From Pseudescherichia vulneris NBRC 102420 (lineage in GTDB: Bacteria; Pseudomonadota; Gammaproteobacteria; Enterobacterales; Enterobacteriaceae): 64,000 bases of DNA. Each line of letters begins with the position of its first letter. Position 1 is the stretch's first letter. Below, one piece after another: positions 15,838 to 24,244 of this stretch. Below the pieces are notes generated by a model. The model was not told where the DNA came from, did not search any database, and saw nothing but the letters and a program-made list of their open reading frames with translations. Where the stretch lies: assembly GCF_000759795.1 (NCBI RefSeq), contig NZ_BBMZ01000020.1, positions 1-64,000 of the forward strand, given 5' to 3'. A program made the translations under genes and the position numbers.

Positions 15838-16011
15838 AACCCAGGCAATATTTGTTGCCAACATTGTTCATAAATCCTGCCTTTTCACTCTTGCCCATTC
15901 ATCACCCTGATACTTAACTTATCGCCGTACTGTGGTAGATTTCTCGCGCATTTATGGAATGCGTAGTGACTTATTCTTTATTTCTCTTATTTGGCAAAAG
16001 TATTCAGCGAC

Positions 16012-17196
16012 ATGAAAAGACAAAGGAACGTTAACTTATTGTTGATGCTGGTGTTACTGGTGGCGGTCGGTCAGATGGCGCAAACCATCTATATTCCGGC
16101 CATCGCCGACATGGCAAAGGAATTTCACGTCCGTGACGGCGCCGTGCAGAGCGTAATGGCTGCCTATCTGCTGACCTATGGCCTCTCGCAGCTCGTCTAT
16201 GGCCCCTTGTCCGATCGCGTGGGGCGTCGCCCGGTTATTTTAGTGGGCATGAGCATTTTCATGGTAGCGACGCTGATTGCCCTGACTACCCATAGCCTGA
16301 CCGTATTAATTGCGGCCAGTGCGTTGCAGGGTGTCGGGACCGGCGTCGGCGGCGTGATGGCGCGAACCTTACCGCGCGATATGTATCAGGGTACCCAGCT
16401 TCGTCATGCCAACAGCCTGTTAAACATGGGGATTCTGGTGAGTCCGCTGCTGGCCCCGCTGATTGGCGGCCTGCTGAATACCCTCTGGTCATGGCGCGCC
16501 TGCTTCGCCTTCCTGCTGGTGCTGTGCGTGCTGGTTACCTTCAGCATGGCACGCTGGATGCCCGAGACCCGGCCCACAGGCGCACCGCGCACGAAACTGC
16601 TCACCAGCTACAAAGTGCTTTTTGGCAGCGGGTCATTCAACTGCTATCTGCTGATGCTGATCGGTGGCCTGGCGGGTATTGCCGTATTTGAAGCCTGCTC
16701 CGGCGTGCTGTTAGGGGCAGGGCTTGGGCTAAGCAGTATGGTGGTCAGCATTCTGTTTATTCTGCCGATCCCGGCCGCCTTCTTTGGCGCGTGGTTTGCC
16801 GGACGCCAGAATAAACGTTTCTCCACCCTGATGTGGCAATCGGTGATGAGCTGCCTGCTGGCAGGCGTGATGATGTGGATCCCGGGCCTGTTTGGCGTGA
16901 TGAGCGTCTGGACGCTGCTGATCCCGGCGGCGCTGTTCTTCTTCGGCGCGGGGATGCTTTTCCCGCTCGCCACCAGTGGCGCAATGGAGCCGTTTCCGTT
17001 CCTCGCCGGAACGGCGGGCGCGCTGGTGGGTGGTCTACAGAATATCGGCTCCGGCGCGCTGGCATGGCTCTCTGCCATGATGCCGCAGACCGGCCAGGCT
17101 AGCCTCGGTTTATTGATGACCCTGATGGGACTGCTGATTTTACTGTGCTGGCTGCCGCTGGCGTCGCGTGCCCCGCATCACGAGCAGCCTGTTTAA
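16012..17196 (+). CDS. emrD: Multidrug resistance protein EmrD (MFS)
   Basis: A 394-residue, twelve-helix drug/proton antiporter, nearly identical to E. coli EmrD over its length (MKRQRNVNLLLMLVLLVAVG at the start). It carries the MFS motif A, GPLSDRVGRRP. It exports amphipathic uncouplers and detergents. ATG 16012 is selected to match E. coli; a TTG at 15991 would add seven residues. The final 98 bp overlap the convergent GH5-like gene. A strong terminator follows at 17207-17229. Confidence 0.96.
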   Translation: MKRQRNVNLLLMLVLLVAVGQMAQTIYIPAIADMAKEFHVRDGAVQSVMAAYLLTYGLSQLVYGPLSDRVGRRPVILVGMSIFMVATLIALTTHSLTVLIAASALQGVGTGVGGVMARTLPRDMYQGTQLRHANSLLNMGILVSPLLAPLIGGLLNTLWSWRACFAFLLVLCVLVTFSMARWMPETRPTGAPRTKLLTSYKVLFGSGSFNCYLLMLIGGLAGIAVFEACSGVLLGAGLGLSSMVVSILFILPIPAAFFGAWFAGRQNKRFSTLMWQSVMSCLLAGVMMWIPGLFGVMSVWTLLIPAALFFFGAGMLFPLATSGAMEPFPFLAGTAGALVGGLQNIGSGALAWLSAMMPQTGQASLGLLMTLMGLLILLCWLPLASRAPHHEQPV

Positions 17197-18229
17197 CATT
17201 GTGATGGCCCGGCTTCTCGCCGGGCTTTTCACATGTCGGGGCAATCATGGTCTTCAGCAGCGGTTCGGCTATGGGACGCCACGCCCCCTCTTCACCATCG
17301 TAAAACTGCGCATCGGCATTAATGGCGTAAGGAATTTTTGCCTGCTGTAGCTCACAGGCCATAAAGGTGGCAAAAGCCATTTGCGACGCGGTGGGGGTAA
17401 AATGGCTGGATTCACCGACGCCCCAGCCGCCTATCCAGCTGACGTGACCGGTTTTTTGCTGCCAGCGCAGCGCGACATTGATGCGATTTCGAATTGCTGC
17501 CTTCTCTGCCGCCGTCCCCGATGTCCACGGATACCTGCCGTTACTCTTGAGCGGCCCCCACGGGAAGATATGCCACTCCGCCAGCAGATAATTTTGGCTG
17601 TGCGCGGGCAGCTTCAGGTTAGCGAGATCTTCCGGGGCCGCACGCAGGCGCGGCGCGATAAAGATCATGCGCTGAGCGTCAATATCATGAATGGCTTTAA
17701 TGGTTTTTTCGTAGACGCGATTGAGCGACGCGAGATTATGGTTCAGCTTGTCGGCGGGTTCATAAATGAGATCGAAGCCTAACTGCGGCGAGCTGCTACC
17801 AAAGTAGTGCGCAACGGCGATCCACCAGTTCACCACCTCTTTTTCATTCTCGGCTTTCGGATCGTTTTTATACTCGTCGGCCTGCCAGGCGATAATCGGG
17901 ATCACGCCGTACTGCTCGCAGGCCTGCACCAGCTTACGCAGGTGAATAAGTCGCGCCTCGGTCGGTTCGCCTGCAACGCGAATACGCACATGCCCTATCC
18001 CCTGCGCGGCAAAATCCCGCACCACTAACGGATCGAACTCGCGGATGCCGCGCTCGGTGCGCGCCCAGTCAACGTCCATCCCGACGCCGAGCTGAGCCGC
18101 ATAGCGTGCGGCCGTCAGCGGCGGCTCAGCATAAACGGCAGAGGTAGCAAGCAGTAACGCAGCAGCAATTGGAAGCTTATACACGGGTAGCCTGAAAAGA
18201 TGAGTTAACGCACCGCTATTTTTTAGCAC
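17099..18229 (-). CDS. Secreted GH5-like glycosyl hydrolase (cellulase-family protein)
   Basis: A 376-residue precursor. A basic N-terminus and hydrophobic signal sequence end near SAVYA (about residue 34), and a TIM-barrel-like domain follows. A GH5-style acid/base is plausible in LIYEPADKL and a nucleophile in GGWGVGESSHF. It probably acts on a beta-glucan or related polysaccharide in the periplasm or outside the cell; the substrate is unknown. The last roughly 45 residues (after APTCEKPG) are Ala/Ser/Lys-rich, look unlike a folded domain, and are encoded across the emrD terminator and antisense to the emrD 3' end. E. coli has yidF, an unrelated gene, in this position. Confidence 0.8.
   Translation of the reverse strand: MLKNSGALTHLFRLPVYKLPIAAALLLATSAVYAEPPLTAARYAAQLGVGMDVDWARTERGIREFDPLVVRDFAAQGIGHVRIRVAGEPTEARLIHLRKLVQACEQYGVIPIIAWQADEYKNDPKAENEKEVVNWWIAVAHYFGSSSPQLGFDLIYEPADKLNHNLASLNRVYEKTIKAIHDIDAQRMIFIAPRLRAAPEDLANLKLPAHSQNYLLAEWHIFPWGPLKSNGRYPWTSGTAAEKAAIRNRINVALRWQQKTGHVSWIGGWGVGESSHFTPTASQMAFATFMACELQQAKIPYAINADAQFYDGEEGAWRPIAEPLLKTMIAPTCEKPGEKPGHHNVKQAARDAGHATPAAASTVKSAVPSGSSINRG
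17207..17229 (+). terminator. emrD terminator
   Basis: GCCCGGC-TTCTC-GCCGGGC (17207-17225) is followed by TTTT, 10 bp after the emrD stop. It lies entirely inside the 3' coding part of the opposing GH5-like gene. Confidence 0.85.
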
Positions 18230-18235
18230 GCTTTT

Positions 18236-18607
18236 TTAACTGGCGTGTAGCGCAGCGAGAAGAAAAAGTGCGATCTGCTGGAAATGGGTAGCGGCAAACA
18301 GCAGCGCCAGCGAGAACACCCCTAGCGCAACCAGAAGCTTGTCCCGCACCGCTGACGGGCGCAGAAAGTCGCTGCGGTTGACGTCCATCAGGTTACGCTT
18401 CAGGGTGTAGCGCCAGAGGATCAGCGCCACCACCGCCAGCAGGGCAATCGCTATCCAGAAAACCGATCCCGCCTGCTGCCCGTTGTGCTTTACCGCCAGC
18501 ATCAGCAACGCGCCGTAGCCCAGCAGAGTGCGCAGCCAGGCAAGCGAGGTGCGCTCGGGTTGCAGGCCGGGATCCTGCTCACGGCGGGCTTTGCGGCTAT
18601 CCGGCAT
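18236..18607 (-). CDS. yidG: YidG inner-membrane protein (DUF202)
   Basis: A 123-residue protein with three membrane segments and the DUF202 opening QPERTSLAWLRTLLGYGALL. It matches E. coli YidG. Its start overlaps the end of yidH by 11 bp, so the pair is translated together. Function unknown. It precedes the GH5-like gene by 6 bp, so that gene may be in the same transcript. Confidence 0.93.
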   Translation of the reverse strand: MPDSRKARREQDPGLQPERTSLAWLRTLLGYGALLMLAVKHNGQQAGSVFWIAIALLAVVALILWRYTLKRNLMDVNRSDFLRPSAVRDKLLVALGVFSLALLFAATHFQQIALFLLAALHAS

Positions 18608-18944
18608 AGAAGACCAGCGCCATCACTACCGCGGCCACCACGAGCAGCATGATGCTGATAACCAGCAGGCTGTAGGTATAGGGTAGATCCTGCTTCAGGC
18701 GCATCGCCTGCTCATTGCGCAGCCACCGCAGGTAGCCAAAAACGGCCAGCCCGCCGGAGGTGAGACAGAGCAGTAGCGCCAGCAGCTCGCGAATAAGCGG
18801 CGTGGCGAAATCCGGGGCGAGCTGATCGAGGCCAACCCCCGCCGCCAGAAAGCCCAGCGCGGTGCGGATCCAGGCGAGAAAGGTGCGCTCGTTTGCCAGC
18901 GAGAAGCGGTAGTCCGGCGCTTCACCGAGGCGAGAAATTTTCAT
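18597..18944 (-). CDS. yidH: YidH inner-membrane protein (DUF202)
   Basis: A 115-residue, three-helix membrane protein with the DUF202 motif LANERTFLAWIRTALGFLAAG. It is a paralogue of YidG and matches E. coli YidH. ATG 18944 is chosen because AAGGA lies just upstream and the protein then matches E. coli; an upstream frame to 19004 lacks a site. Function unknown. It is the first gene of the yidH-yidG(-GH5) group. Confidence 0.93.
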   Translation of the reverse strand: MKISRLGEAPDYRFSLANERTFLAWIRTALGFLAAGVGLDQLAPDFATPLIRELLALLLCLTSGGLAVFGYLRWLRNEQAMRLKQDLPYTYSLLVISIMLLVVAAVVMALVFYAG

Positions 18945-19022
18945 GCGGTGTCCTTGTGGTTGATCGCGCTCAAACAGCACCATCAGCATGCCATACCGCG
19001 TCATCTTTGCGAAGATGTATAC

Positions 19023-19053
19023 CGCCGGGTGGCGCTACGCTTACCCGGCCTAC
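19023..19053. repeat. REP element
   Basis: CGCCGGGTGGCGCTACGC...TTACCCGGCCTAC palindrome between yidH and the ibpAB terminator. Confidence 0.85.
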
Positions 19054-19064
19054 AGAGTAGATAC

Positions 19065-19091
19065 AAAAAAGGCCCCGTACGGGGCCTTTTT
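19065..19091 (-). terminator. ibpAB terminator
   Basis: A perfect 16-bp palindrome GGCCCCGTACGGGGCC (19071-19086) is flanked by an A-run and a T-run, so it can stop transcription on either strand. It ends the ibpA-ibpB transcript 13 bp after the ibpB stop. Confidence 0.9.
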
Positions 19092-19103
19092 ACATCGTGC
19101 AGA

Positions 19104-19532
19104 TTAGCTATTCAACGCCGGGCGCTCGCTGATGGCGATGCGCTGAGGAGCAATGGCTTCCGGCACGTTGCGGCTGATGTCGATATGCAGCAGCCCGTTA
19201 TTGAAGGTAGCACCGGTGACCTCCATATGGTCGGCCAGGGTGAAGCTCAGGCTGAACGGCTGGATCACCAGCCCCTGATGCAGCCACTTCGGCTCGTTGG
19301 CCGGTTTTTCCGGGGTGCCTTTAACGCTGAGGCGTGTACCCTCCAGCTGGATCTCCAGATCGTCCTGACGGAAACCGGCTAGCGCAAGGGTAATGCGGTA
19401 GTGGTTATCGTCGCTCTTCTCGATGTTATAGGGCGGGAAGGTCTGGCCTTCGCTGGCGTTTTGCAGGGCGTTGGCCAGTTTGTCAAAACCGATCCATTGA
19501 CGCAGCAGCGGGGATAAATCGTAGTTACGCAT
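19104..19532 (-). CDS. ibpB: Small heat-shock chaperone IbpB
   Basis: A 142-residue alpha-crystallin-type chaperone. The N-terminus is [20 protein letters not shown], followed by the alpha-crystallin beta-sandwich (about residues 35-125) and the short C-terminal IxI-like tail used for oligomerisation. It works with IbpA to hold unfolded proteins for DnaK/ClpB. ATG 19532 follows a purine-rich AAGGAG inside a hairpin that probably makes translation heat-dependent. It lies 109 bp after ibpA and is co-transcribed from the sigma-32 promoter. Confidence 0.96.
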   Translation of the reverse strand: MRNYDLSPLLRQWIGFDKLANALQNASEGQTFPPYNIEKSDDNHYRITLALAGFRQDDLEIQLEGTRLSVKGTPEKPANEPKWLHQGLVIQPFSLSFTLADHMEVTGATFNNGLLHIDISRNVPEAIAPQRIAISERPALNS

Positions 19533-19536
19533 GGTG

Positions 19537-19560
19537 TTTCTCCTTCTTTGAAGCAAGAAA
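19537..19560 (-). promoter_or_regulatory. ROSE-like RNA thermosensor before ibpB
   Basis: On the minus strand TTTCTTGCTTCAAAGAAGGAGAAA places the Shine-Dalgarno AAGGAG opposite TTGCT/TTCTT in a small hairpin just before the ibpB ATG. E. coli ibpB has a comparable thermosensor. Confidence 0.65.
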
Positions 19561-19641
19561 TGGTCTACGCATCGTGTGACGCGTATCTGCTCCCTGACGG
19601 CGAGCAAGGGTTAATCTGGGCCGCGGCGGCGACCCGTAAAA

Positions 19642-20055
19642 TTAGTTAATTTCGATACGGCGCGGTTTTTTCTCTTCTGGAATGACGCGCTCCAGTTCGA
19701 TAAACAGCAGGCCGTTGACCAGGTTCGCACCGCGAACGTGAATGTTCTCAGCGATCTGGAATTTACGTTCGAAGTTACGTTCGGCGATGCCCTGATAGAG
19801 ATAGCTACGCTCTTTTTGCTCGGTTGCACGAGCGCCTTTCACCACCAGCAGGTTGTCCTGAGCGGTGATCTCCAGTTCGCTTTCAGCAAAGCCAGCCACG
19901 GCAATCGCAATGCGATAGTGGTTTTCGTCAACGAGTTCAACGTTATACGGAGGATAGCCGCCGTTACTCTGGCTCTGGTTGTTTTCTAACAGGTTAAACA
20001 GGCGGTCAAAACCAATGGCAGAACGATAAAGCGGAGAGAGATCGAAGTTACGCAT
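19642..20055 (-). CDS. ibpA: Small heat-shock chaperone IbpA
   Basis: A 137-residue alpha-crystallin-type protein starting [20 protein letters not shown], with a conserved core and C-terminal [16 protein letters not shown] tail. It is near identical to E. coli IbpA and about half identical to the adjacent IbpB, its paralogue. It coats aggregating proteins and, in E. coli, also represses its own mRNA. It is first in the operon, with a sigma-32 promoter at 20158-20188 and a thermosensor hairpin over the ribosome-binding site. Confidence 0.97.
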   Translation of the reverse strand: MRNFDLSPLYRSAIGFDRLFNLLENNQSQSNGGYPPYNVELVDENHYRIAIAVAGFAESELEITAQDNLLVVKGARATEQKERSYLYQGIAERNFERKFQIAENIHVRGANLVNGLLFIELERVIPEEKKPRRIEIN

Positions 20056-20060
20056 ACAAT

Positions 20061-20086
20061 AAGCTCCTGAAATCAGCGAGAAATTT
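20061..20086 (-). promoter_or_regulatory. ROSE RNA thermometer of ibpA
   Basis: On the minus strand TTTCTCGCTGATTTCAGGAGC pairs the Shine-Dalgarno AGGAG with a CGCT-type anti-SD segment. This is the terminal hairpin of the ROSE element known from E. coli ibpA; it melts at heat-shock temperature. Confidence 0.8.
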
Positions 20087-20157
20087 TTGAACCTTCCACC
20101 ATGGACAGGCTCTTAAAACCAGAACACCCCGCAGGCATGTTCTTTCGACTACGTTGT

Positions 20158-20188
20158 AAAAATGGGTGCAACGGGAAAATTTTCAAGG
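20158..20188 (-). promoter_or_regulatory. Sigma-32 promoter of ibpAB
   Basis: On the minus strand CCTTGAAA (20181-20188) and CACCCATTTT (near 20158-20168) fit the heat-shock consensus CTTGAAA and CCCCATNT with about 13 bp between them. This is the same arrangement as at E. coli ibpA. Confidence 0.85.
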
Positions 20189-20354
20189 GCAGAAGTCTGA
20201 CTTTTTTTTGCACTTTCTCACTCAGGGCATAGACTGGGTTACGACACTTAACGCTAAATTGCGATTGCCGCCACAGAGCGGCACACGAAAGCTATTCATT
20301 TTCCTTAAGGGTCGCTATAAGCAAGGAGTGCGCGATGATAAGAAAAAAACCATC

Positions 20355-20684
20355 ATGAAAAATGTTCTGTTAAAAGTGGCGATTGTCAGCGGAATAGTGA
20401 CGCTGGGCGGCTGCTCCAGCGTCATGTCACACACCGGCGGCAAAGAGGGGCTGTACCCCGGCACGCGCGCCAGTTCAAAAATGCTAATGGATGACGACGC
20501 GAACCTGGCGGTGAAATCCTTTGTCGTGCTGGACATGCCGTTTACCGCCGTAGCCGATACGCTGCTGCTGCCCTGGGATATGTTCCGTAAAGACAACTCG
20601 GTAAAATCACGCGTTGAGAAAGCGGAGGAGGCCAATCTGGCCACCAACTCCGTTATTCCCCCTGCGGCTATGCCCGCCCCGTAA
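20355..20684 (+). CDS. yidQ: YidQ family lipoprotein
   Basis: A 109-residue precursor with a lipoprotein signal; the lipobox LGGC puts the acylated Cys at about residue 20. A short mature domain contains LDMPFTAVADTLLLPWD, the conserved YidQ/YceK-type segment. It matches E. coli YidQ in length, sequence and position divergent from ibpA. ATG 20355 gives a normal signal; a longer open frame upstream is not supported. It is probably outer-membrane anchored. Function unknown. Confidence 0.92.
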   Translation: MKNVLLKVAIVSGIVTLGGCSSVMSHTGGKEGLYPGTRASSKMLMDDDANLAVKSFVVLDMPFTAVADTLLLPWDMFRKDNSVKSRVEKAEEANLATNSVIPPAAMPAP

Positions 20685-20699
20685 ATTCGCGCTGAACGA

Positions 20700-21929
20700 T
20701 TACAGGCCGGTATCGGCCATCCAGAGCTGGCGGAAGCCTACGGCGGGTGCCATCCACGCAATCGTCTTACCATTCGGCGAGAAGACCACCGCATCGGCCG
20801 AGGGCTGATGCTCAGGGTCACTGTCGGTTAAAAAGACGGTCGTTCCGGTCACGCTATCGCACAGGGCTATGCGGTTCTCCAGTACAAAGCCGAGCGCCGT
20901 GCCGGAGGGGTGCCAGTTAAACGCCGACTGGATGTCCGTGGCGTTATGCGTCAGCTGGCGTGGCTCGCCGCCCTCTGCGGCAATCAGCCAGAGCTGCACC
21001 ACGCCCGCCTCATCGCGCATCAAAAAAGCGATCTTGCTACCCTGCGGGTTACTGCGCACCCAGTGGCGCGGCGCGTTGACCAGCCCCGGATAACGACGCT
21101 GATGGGTAAAGGTAAGCCGCCGCTGCTCTATCCCCATGGGCGGCGACGGCATCGTGGTTGATGTGCCAGCCAGCGGGGTCTCTCCCGCCCGCTTCCAGCC
21201 CTGCTCGTCAGCGGGCAGATCGACGATAAACAGCTCAGGCACCTTTTCTCCACTCAGCGCCAGCGTATCGCCAATAAAAGCCAGCCTGCCGTTGCCCACC
21301 CAGCCCTCTTCATAGGCGCGATTGATCTCATCGCTGCCGGGCGCAGGTGTTGGCGTGGTGCGGCTGACCAGCACGCACCAGTGGCTGCCAGCATACTCTC
21401 GCGGATGGTTGCCCCCAGGCATGACCGGCCCAAAGGGAGCGGCGACACCAACGTTACGCAGATCGAGCCCGGGATCGCGCTCGTGCAGCACATGGTCGTT
21501 ATAGGTAAAGCTCACCTTGTCGCCGTCCGGACTGAACACATGCACGTGGCTGCCGCCGCGCAGCGCGCCGGGCGTATAGGGTTCGGTGATATCCAGCGCA
21601 TCGAGGTTGCTCGCCCTGCCGTTTTGCACCATCACGCCCTGACGATGGTGAAAATCGTACTGCCAGCTCTCGTCCGGATCTTGCGGCCCGTGAATAAACA
21701 CGTACTTCTCTTCGCTGGGATGAACGGTCACCACGCCAACGTGCGCGCCCTGGTTTGCGGTGTAGATTATCTCTACCTCACCGGTCTCTACGTTGACGCG
21801 CTCAATGGTTTTGCCGGTAAAGGAGGCACCGGAAGGACGCACGTCAAACACCAGCCACCGGCTGTCGGGCGTCCAGGTATTGATATTGGTAAGCTGATGA
21901 TGGCGGGGAGCAAAGGTGATTTGTTTCAT
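20700..21929 (-). CDS. yidR: YidR family protein (DUF3748, beta-propeller-like)
   Basis: A 409-residue soluble protein with repeated TolB/WD-like strands such as TPDSRWLVFDVRPSG, FSPDGDKVSFTYND and FSPNGKTIAWM, which suggest a beta-propeller. It matches E. coli YidR. No enzymatic motif is evident and no signal peptide is seen. A perfect 10-bp stem-loop (21937-21963) sits immediately before the start codon and includes the only AGGG that could act as Shine-Dalgarno. It is convergent with yidQ, 15 bp between stops. Confidence 0.92.
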   Translation of the reverse strand: MKQITFAPRHHQLTNINTWTPDSRWLVFDVRPSGASFTGKTIERVNVETGEVEIIYTANQGAHVGVVTVHPSEEKYVFIHGPQDPDESWQYDFHHRQGVMVQNGRASNLDALDITEPYTPGALRGGSHVHVFSPDGDKVSFTYNDHVLHERDPGLDLRNVGVAAPFGPVMPGGNHPREYAGSHWCVLVSRTTPTPAPGSDEINRAYEEGWVGNGRLAFIGDTLALSGEKVPELFIVDLPADEQGWKRAGETPLAGTSTTMPSPPMGIEQRRLTFTHQRRYPGLVNAPRHWVRSNPQGSKIAFLMRDEAGVVQLWLIAAEGGEPRQLTHNATDIQSAFNWHPSGTALGFVLENRIALCDSVTGTTVFLTDSDPEHQPSADAVVFSPNGKTIAWMAPAVGFRQLWMADTGL

Positions 21930-21936
21930 GAAGAGA

Positions 21937-21963
21937 CCCTGATGCGCTGATATCGCATCAGGG
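21937..21963 (-). other. Stem-loop upstream of yidR
   Basis: CCCTGATGCG (21937-21946) and CGCATCAGGG (21954-21963) form a perfect 10-bp stem with a 7-nt loop. It is 8 nt before the yidR ATG and 26 nt after the stop of the dehydrogenase gene. It could be a terminator lacking its U-run, or a hairpin masking the yidR ribosome-binding site. Confidence 0.6.
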
Positions 21964-21988
21964 TAAGAGATCTACAGCAAAAAAACTA

Positions 21989-22921
21989 TCAGGGAACGGG
22001 CGTTACCAGCGGTGTGCCCTCAAACCAGGCCTGAACGTTCTCTAACACCAGGCGTGACATCTCCCGACGCGTTTCCCAGGTTGCGCTTGCCATATGGGGA
22101 GTGATGACCACGTTATCGCGCTGTTGCAGCGCGGCAGGCACGTTGGGCTCATCGGCAAAAACGTCCAGTCCGGCACCGGCGATCGCGCCGCTTTCCAGGG
22201 CAGCGATCAGTGCGGCCTCATCCACCACGCTGCCGCGTGAGATGTTGATCAGCACGCCCTGCGGGCCAAGGGCCTCCAGTACCGACGGGTTTATCAGCGC
22301 TTTTGTCTCTGCGCCACCCGGCGCGCAGACCATCAGAAAATCGCTCTGCTCTGCCAGCTCGCGCAGATCGGCAACGTAATCCCACGCCAGTGCGCTGTGT
22401 GCCTTGCGGTCAGTGTAGGCAATATGCATATCAAACCCGCTGGCACGCCGCGCGATGGCCTGGCCAATACGGCCCATGCCGAGAATGCCCAGACGTGCGC
22501 CAGAGACCTTGCGCGTCCACTGAAAGCCACCCGCCGACCAATCGCCCTGCTCAATAAACTTCTGCGCAGCCACGATGCGGCGCGAGGTTGCGAGCATCAG
22601 GCCAATAGCCAGATCGGCCACGTCGTCAGTCAGCACCCCCGGTGTATGGGTCACCGCCACGCCGTGATCCCGTGCCGCCGCCACGTCGACACCATCGTAA
22701 CCGACGCCAAATACGGCGATCAGCTTCAGGGCAGGCAGCGAGGCGATAAAGTCACGCGTCACCACCGCCTCGCCGTTGGTGATCACCACCGTGACTTCAT
22801 CAGCGATAGCGGCCAGCTTATCGGCATCCATCTCAGCCAGATCGTATAAGTCGTAGCGCGCTTGCAGTTCAGCGGTGAGCGCATCCGGCAGACCCGCCTG
22901 TTTCAGTACTTTCTGTTTCAT
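21989..22921 (-). CDS. D-isomer-specific 2-hydroxyacid dehydrogenase
   Basis: A 310-residue NAD(P)-dependent dehydrogenase. The nucleotide-binding loop is GILGMGRIGQAIARR (about 145-160). The catalytic triad is visible as Arg in NISRGSVVDE, Glu in DVFADEPN and His in ITPHMASATWETR. It resembles the GhrB/2-ketoaldonate reductase branch that reduces glyoxylate, hydroxypyruvate or 2-ketogluconate. It starts 12 bp after the MFS gene, at the end of the galactonate operon. A role in 2-keto-aldonate metabolism is likely but inferred. E. coli has no such gene at this place. Confidence 0.9.
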   Translation of the reverse strand: MKQKVLKQAGLPDALTAELQARYDLYDLAEMDADKLAAIADEVTVVITNGEAVVTRDFIASLPALKLIAVFGVGYDGVDVAAARDHGVAVTHTPGVLTDDVADLAIGLMLATSRRIVAAQKFIEQGDWSAGGFQWTRKVSGARLGILGMGRIGQAIARRASGFDMHIAYTDRKAHSALAWDYVADLRELAEQSDFLMVCAPGGAETKALINPSVLEALGPQGVLINISRGSVVDEAALIAALESGAIAGAGLDVFADEPNVPAALQQRDNVVITPHMASATWETRREMSRLVLENVQAWFEGTPLVTPVP

Positions 22922-22933
22922 ATCGTTTCCCTA

Positions 22934-24244
22934 TTAGGAGAGGCGTGTAGCGGTTCGTTTCGCGGCTTTTGGCTGCGTTGGACGCGAGACCAGGATGCCG
23001 ATAATGCCGCCGAGGATCAGCGCGACCGCCACAATCAGCAGCCCATAGTGGTAGCTGTTGGTGGCATCTTTGATTTTGCCCAGCAGCGGCGGAAGGCCAA
23101 GACCCACAAAGTTAGCCACCGTGTTAATGAAGGCGATAGAGGCCGCGGCGGCAACGCCAGCCAGCTTCTCGGTGGTCACGGCCCAAAAGATCGGCGTCAG
23201 CGCAAAGTTAAAGCCAACGGTGAGGATCAGCAGGAAGTAAGCCACTAGCAGATTGCTGGAGTAGATAGCGATAGCGAGCGACAGTCCGGAGATAATCAGC
23301 GGCAGCCCGAGGTGCAGCGAACGTTCATTGGTGGTATCGGAGTGGCGGCCATTGAAGTACATAAACAAGCAGGCCGCGATAAACGGTACGGCAGAGAGCA
23401 GGCTGATAACGATATTGCTCTGGTCGCTGGCCATACTTTTGATGATCAGCGGCAGGAACAGGGTAATGCCAATAGAGCCAAAGGCTTGCAGGAACCAGAC
23501 CAGACTCAGCAGCAGCACGGTCTTGTTTTTCAACGCGCTCATCCAGCTGTGGTTTGTCCCGACCTCGACCCCGGCGTTATCGCGTTCAAGCTGTGCTTTC
23601 AACCACCCTTTCTGCTCCGGCGTCAGCCAGGCGGCATGATCCGGCGTCTGCGGCAAGCGCCATAGCACCATGATCCCCAGAGCGATGGCCGGAATACCTT
23701 CCAGGGCAAACAGCCAACGCCAGCCTGCAATATCAGCAATACCGTGCATGTTCAGGATCGAGCCAGAGATCGGCAGGCCGATAATCGACGCCATCACCGA
23801 GCCCATGTAGAAGAACGACATGGCCCGCGCACGGTTGCTTTTAGGGAACCAGCAGGAGATGTAGTAAATAATGCCCGGCGTAAAGCCCGCTTCCGCCATA
23901 CCGAGTAAAAAGCGCATGACGTAAAGCTGCGTTGGGGTTTGCACCAGCGACATCCCGGCGCTGACGATGCCCCAGGTAATCATAATCCTGGCGATCCATA
24001 TCCGGGCCCCCACCCGCGTCATAATAATGTTGCTGGGGATTTCAAAAATAATATACGAGATATAGAACATCCCGACGCCAAGCCCATACATACTGGCGCT
24101 TAGGCCGAGATCGGCATTCATTTGCAGTGCTGCAATTGAAATATTTGTTTTATCGAGGTTAGCCACAAAATAACAGATAATAATAAACGGAATTATCTTG
24201 GCATTAAGCTGCCGTAAGGTTGTAGAGTACAGATCGGTATTCAT
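22934..24244 (-). CDS. MFS transporter, anion:cation symporter family
   Basis: A 436-residue, twelve-helix permease. The family signature region YFVANLDKTNISIAALQMN is followed by FEIPSNIIMTRVGARIW and GMAEAGFTPGIIYYISCWFP, typical of ACS-family carriers for tartrate, phthalate, rhamnonate and similar acids. It is clearly distinct from E. coli DgoT although it sits where dgoT would be, 91 bp after dgoD. In this operon it most likely imports D-galactonate or another aldonate. The substrate is inferred from context only. Confidence 0.9.
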   Translation of the reverse strand: MNTDLYSTTLRQLNAKIIPFIIICYFVANLDKTNISIAALQMNADLGLSASMYGLGVGMFYISYIIFEIPSNIIMTRVGARIWIARIMITWGIVSAGMSLVQTPTQLYVMRFLLGMAEAGFTPGIIYYISCWFPKSNRARAMSFFYMGSVMASIIGLPISGSILNMHGIADIAGWRWLFALEGIPAIALGIMVLWRLPQTPDHAAWLTPEQKGWLKAQLERDNAGVEVGTNHSWMSALKNKTVLLLSLVWFLQAFGSIGITLFLPLIIKSMASDQSNIVISLLSAVPFIAACLFMYFNGRHSDTTNERSLHLGLPLIISGLSLAIAIYSSNLLVAYFLLILTVGFNFALTPIFWAVTTEKLAGVAAAASIAFINTVANFVGLGLPPLLGKIKDATNSYHYGLLIVAVALILGGIIGILVSRPTQPKAAKRTATRLS

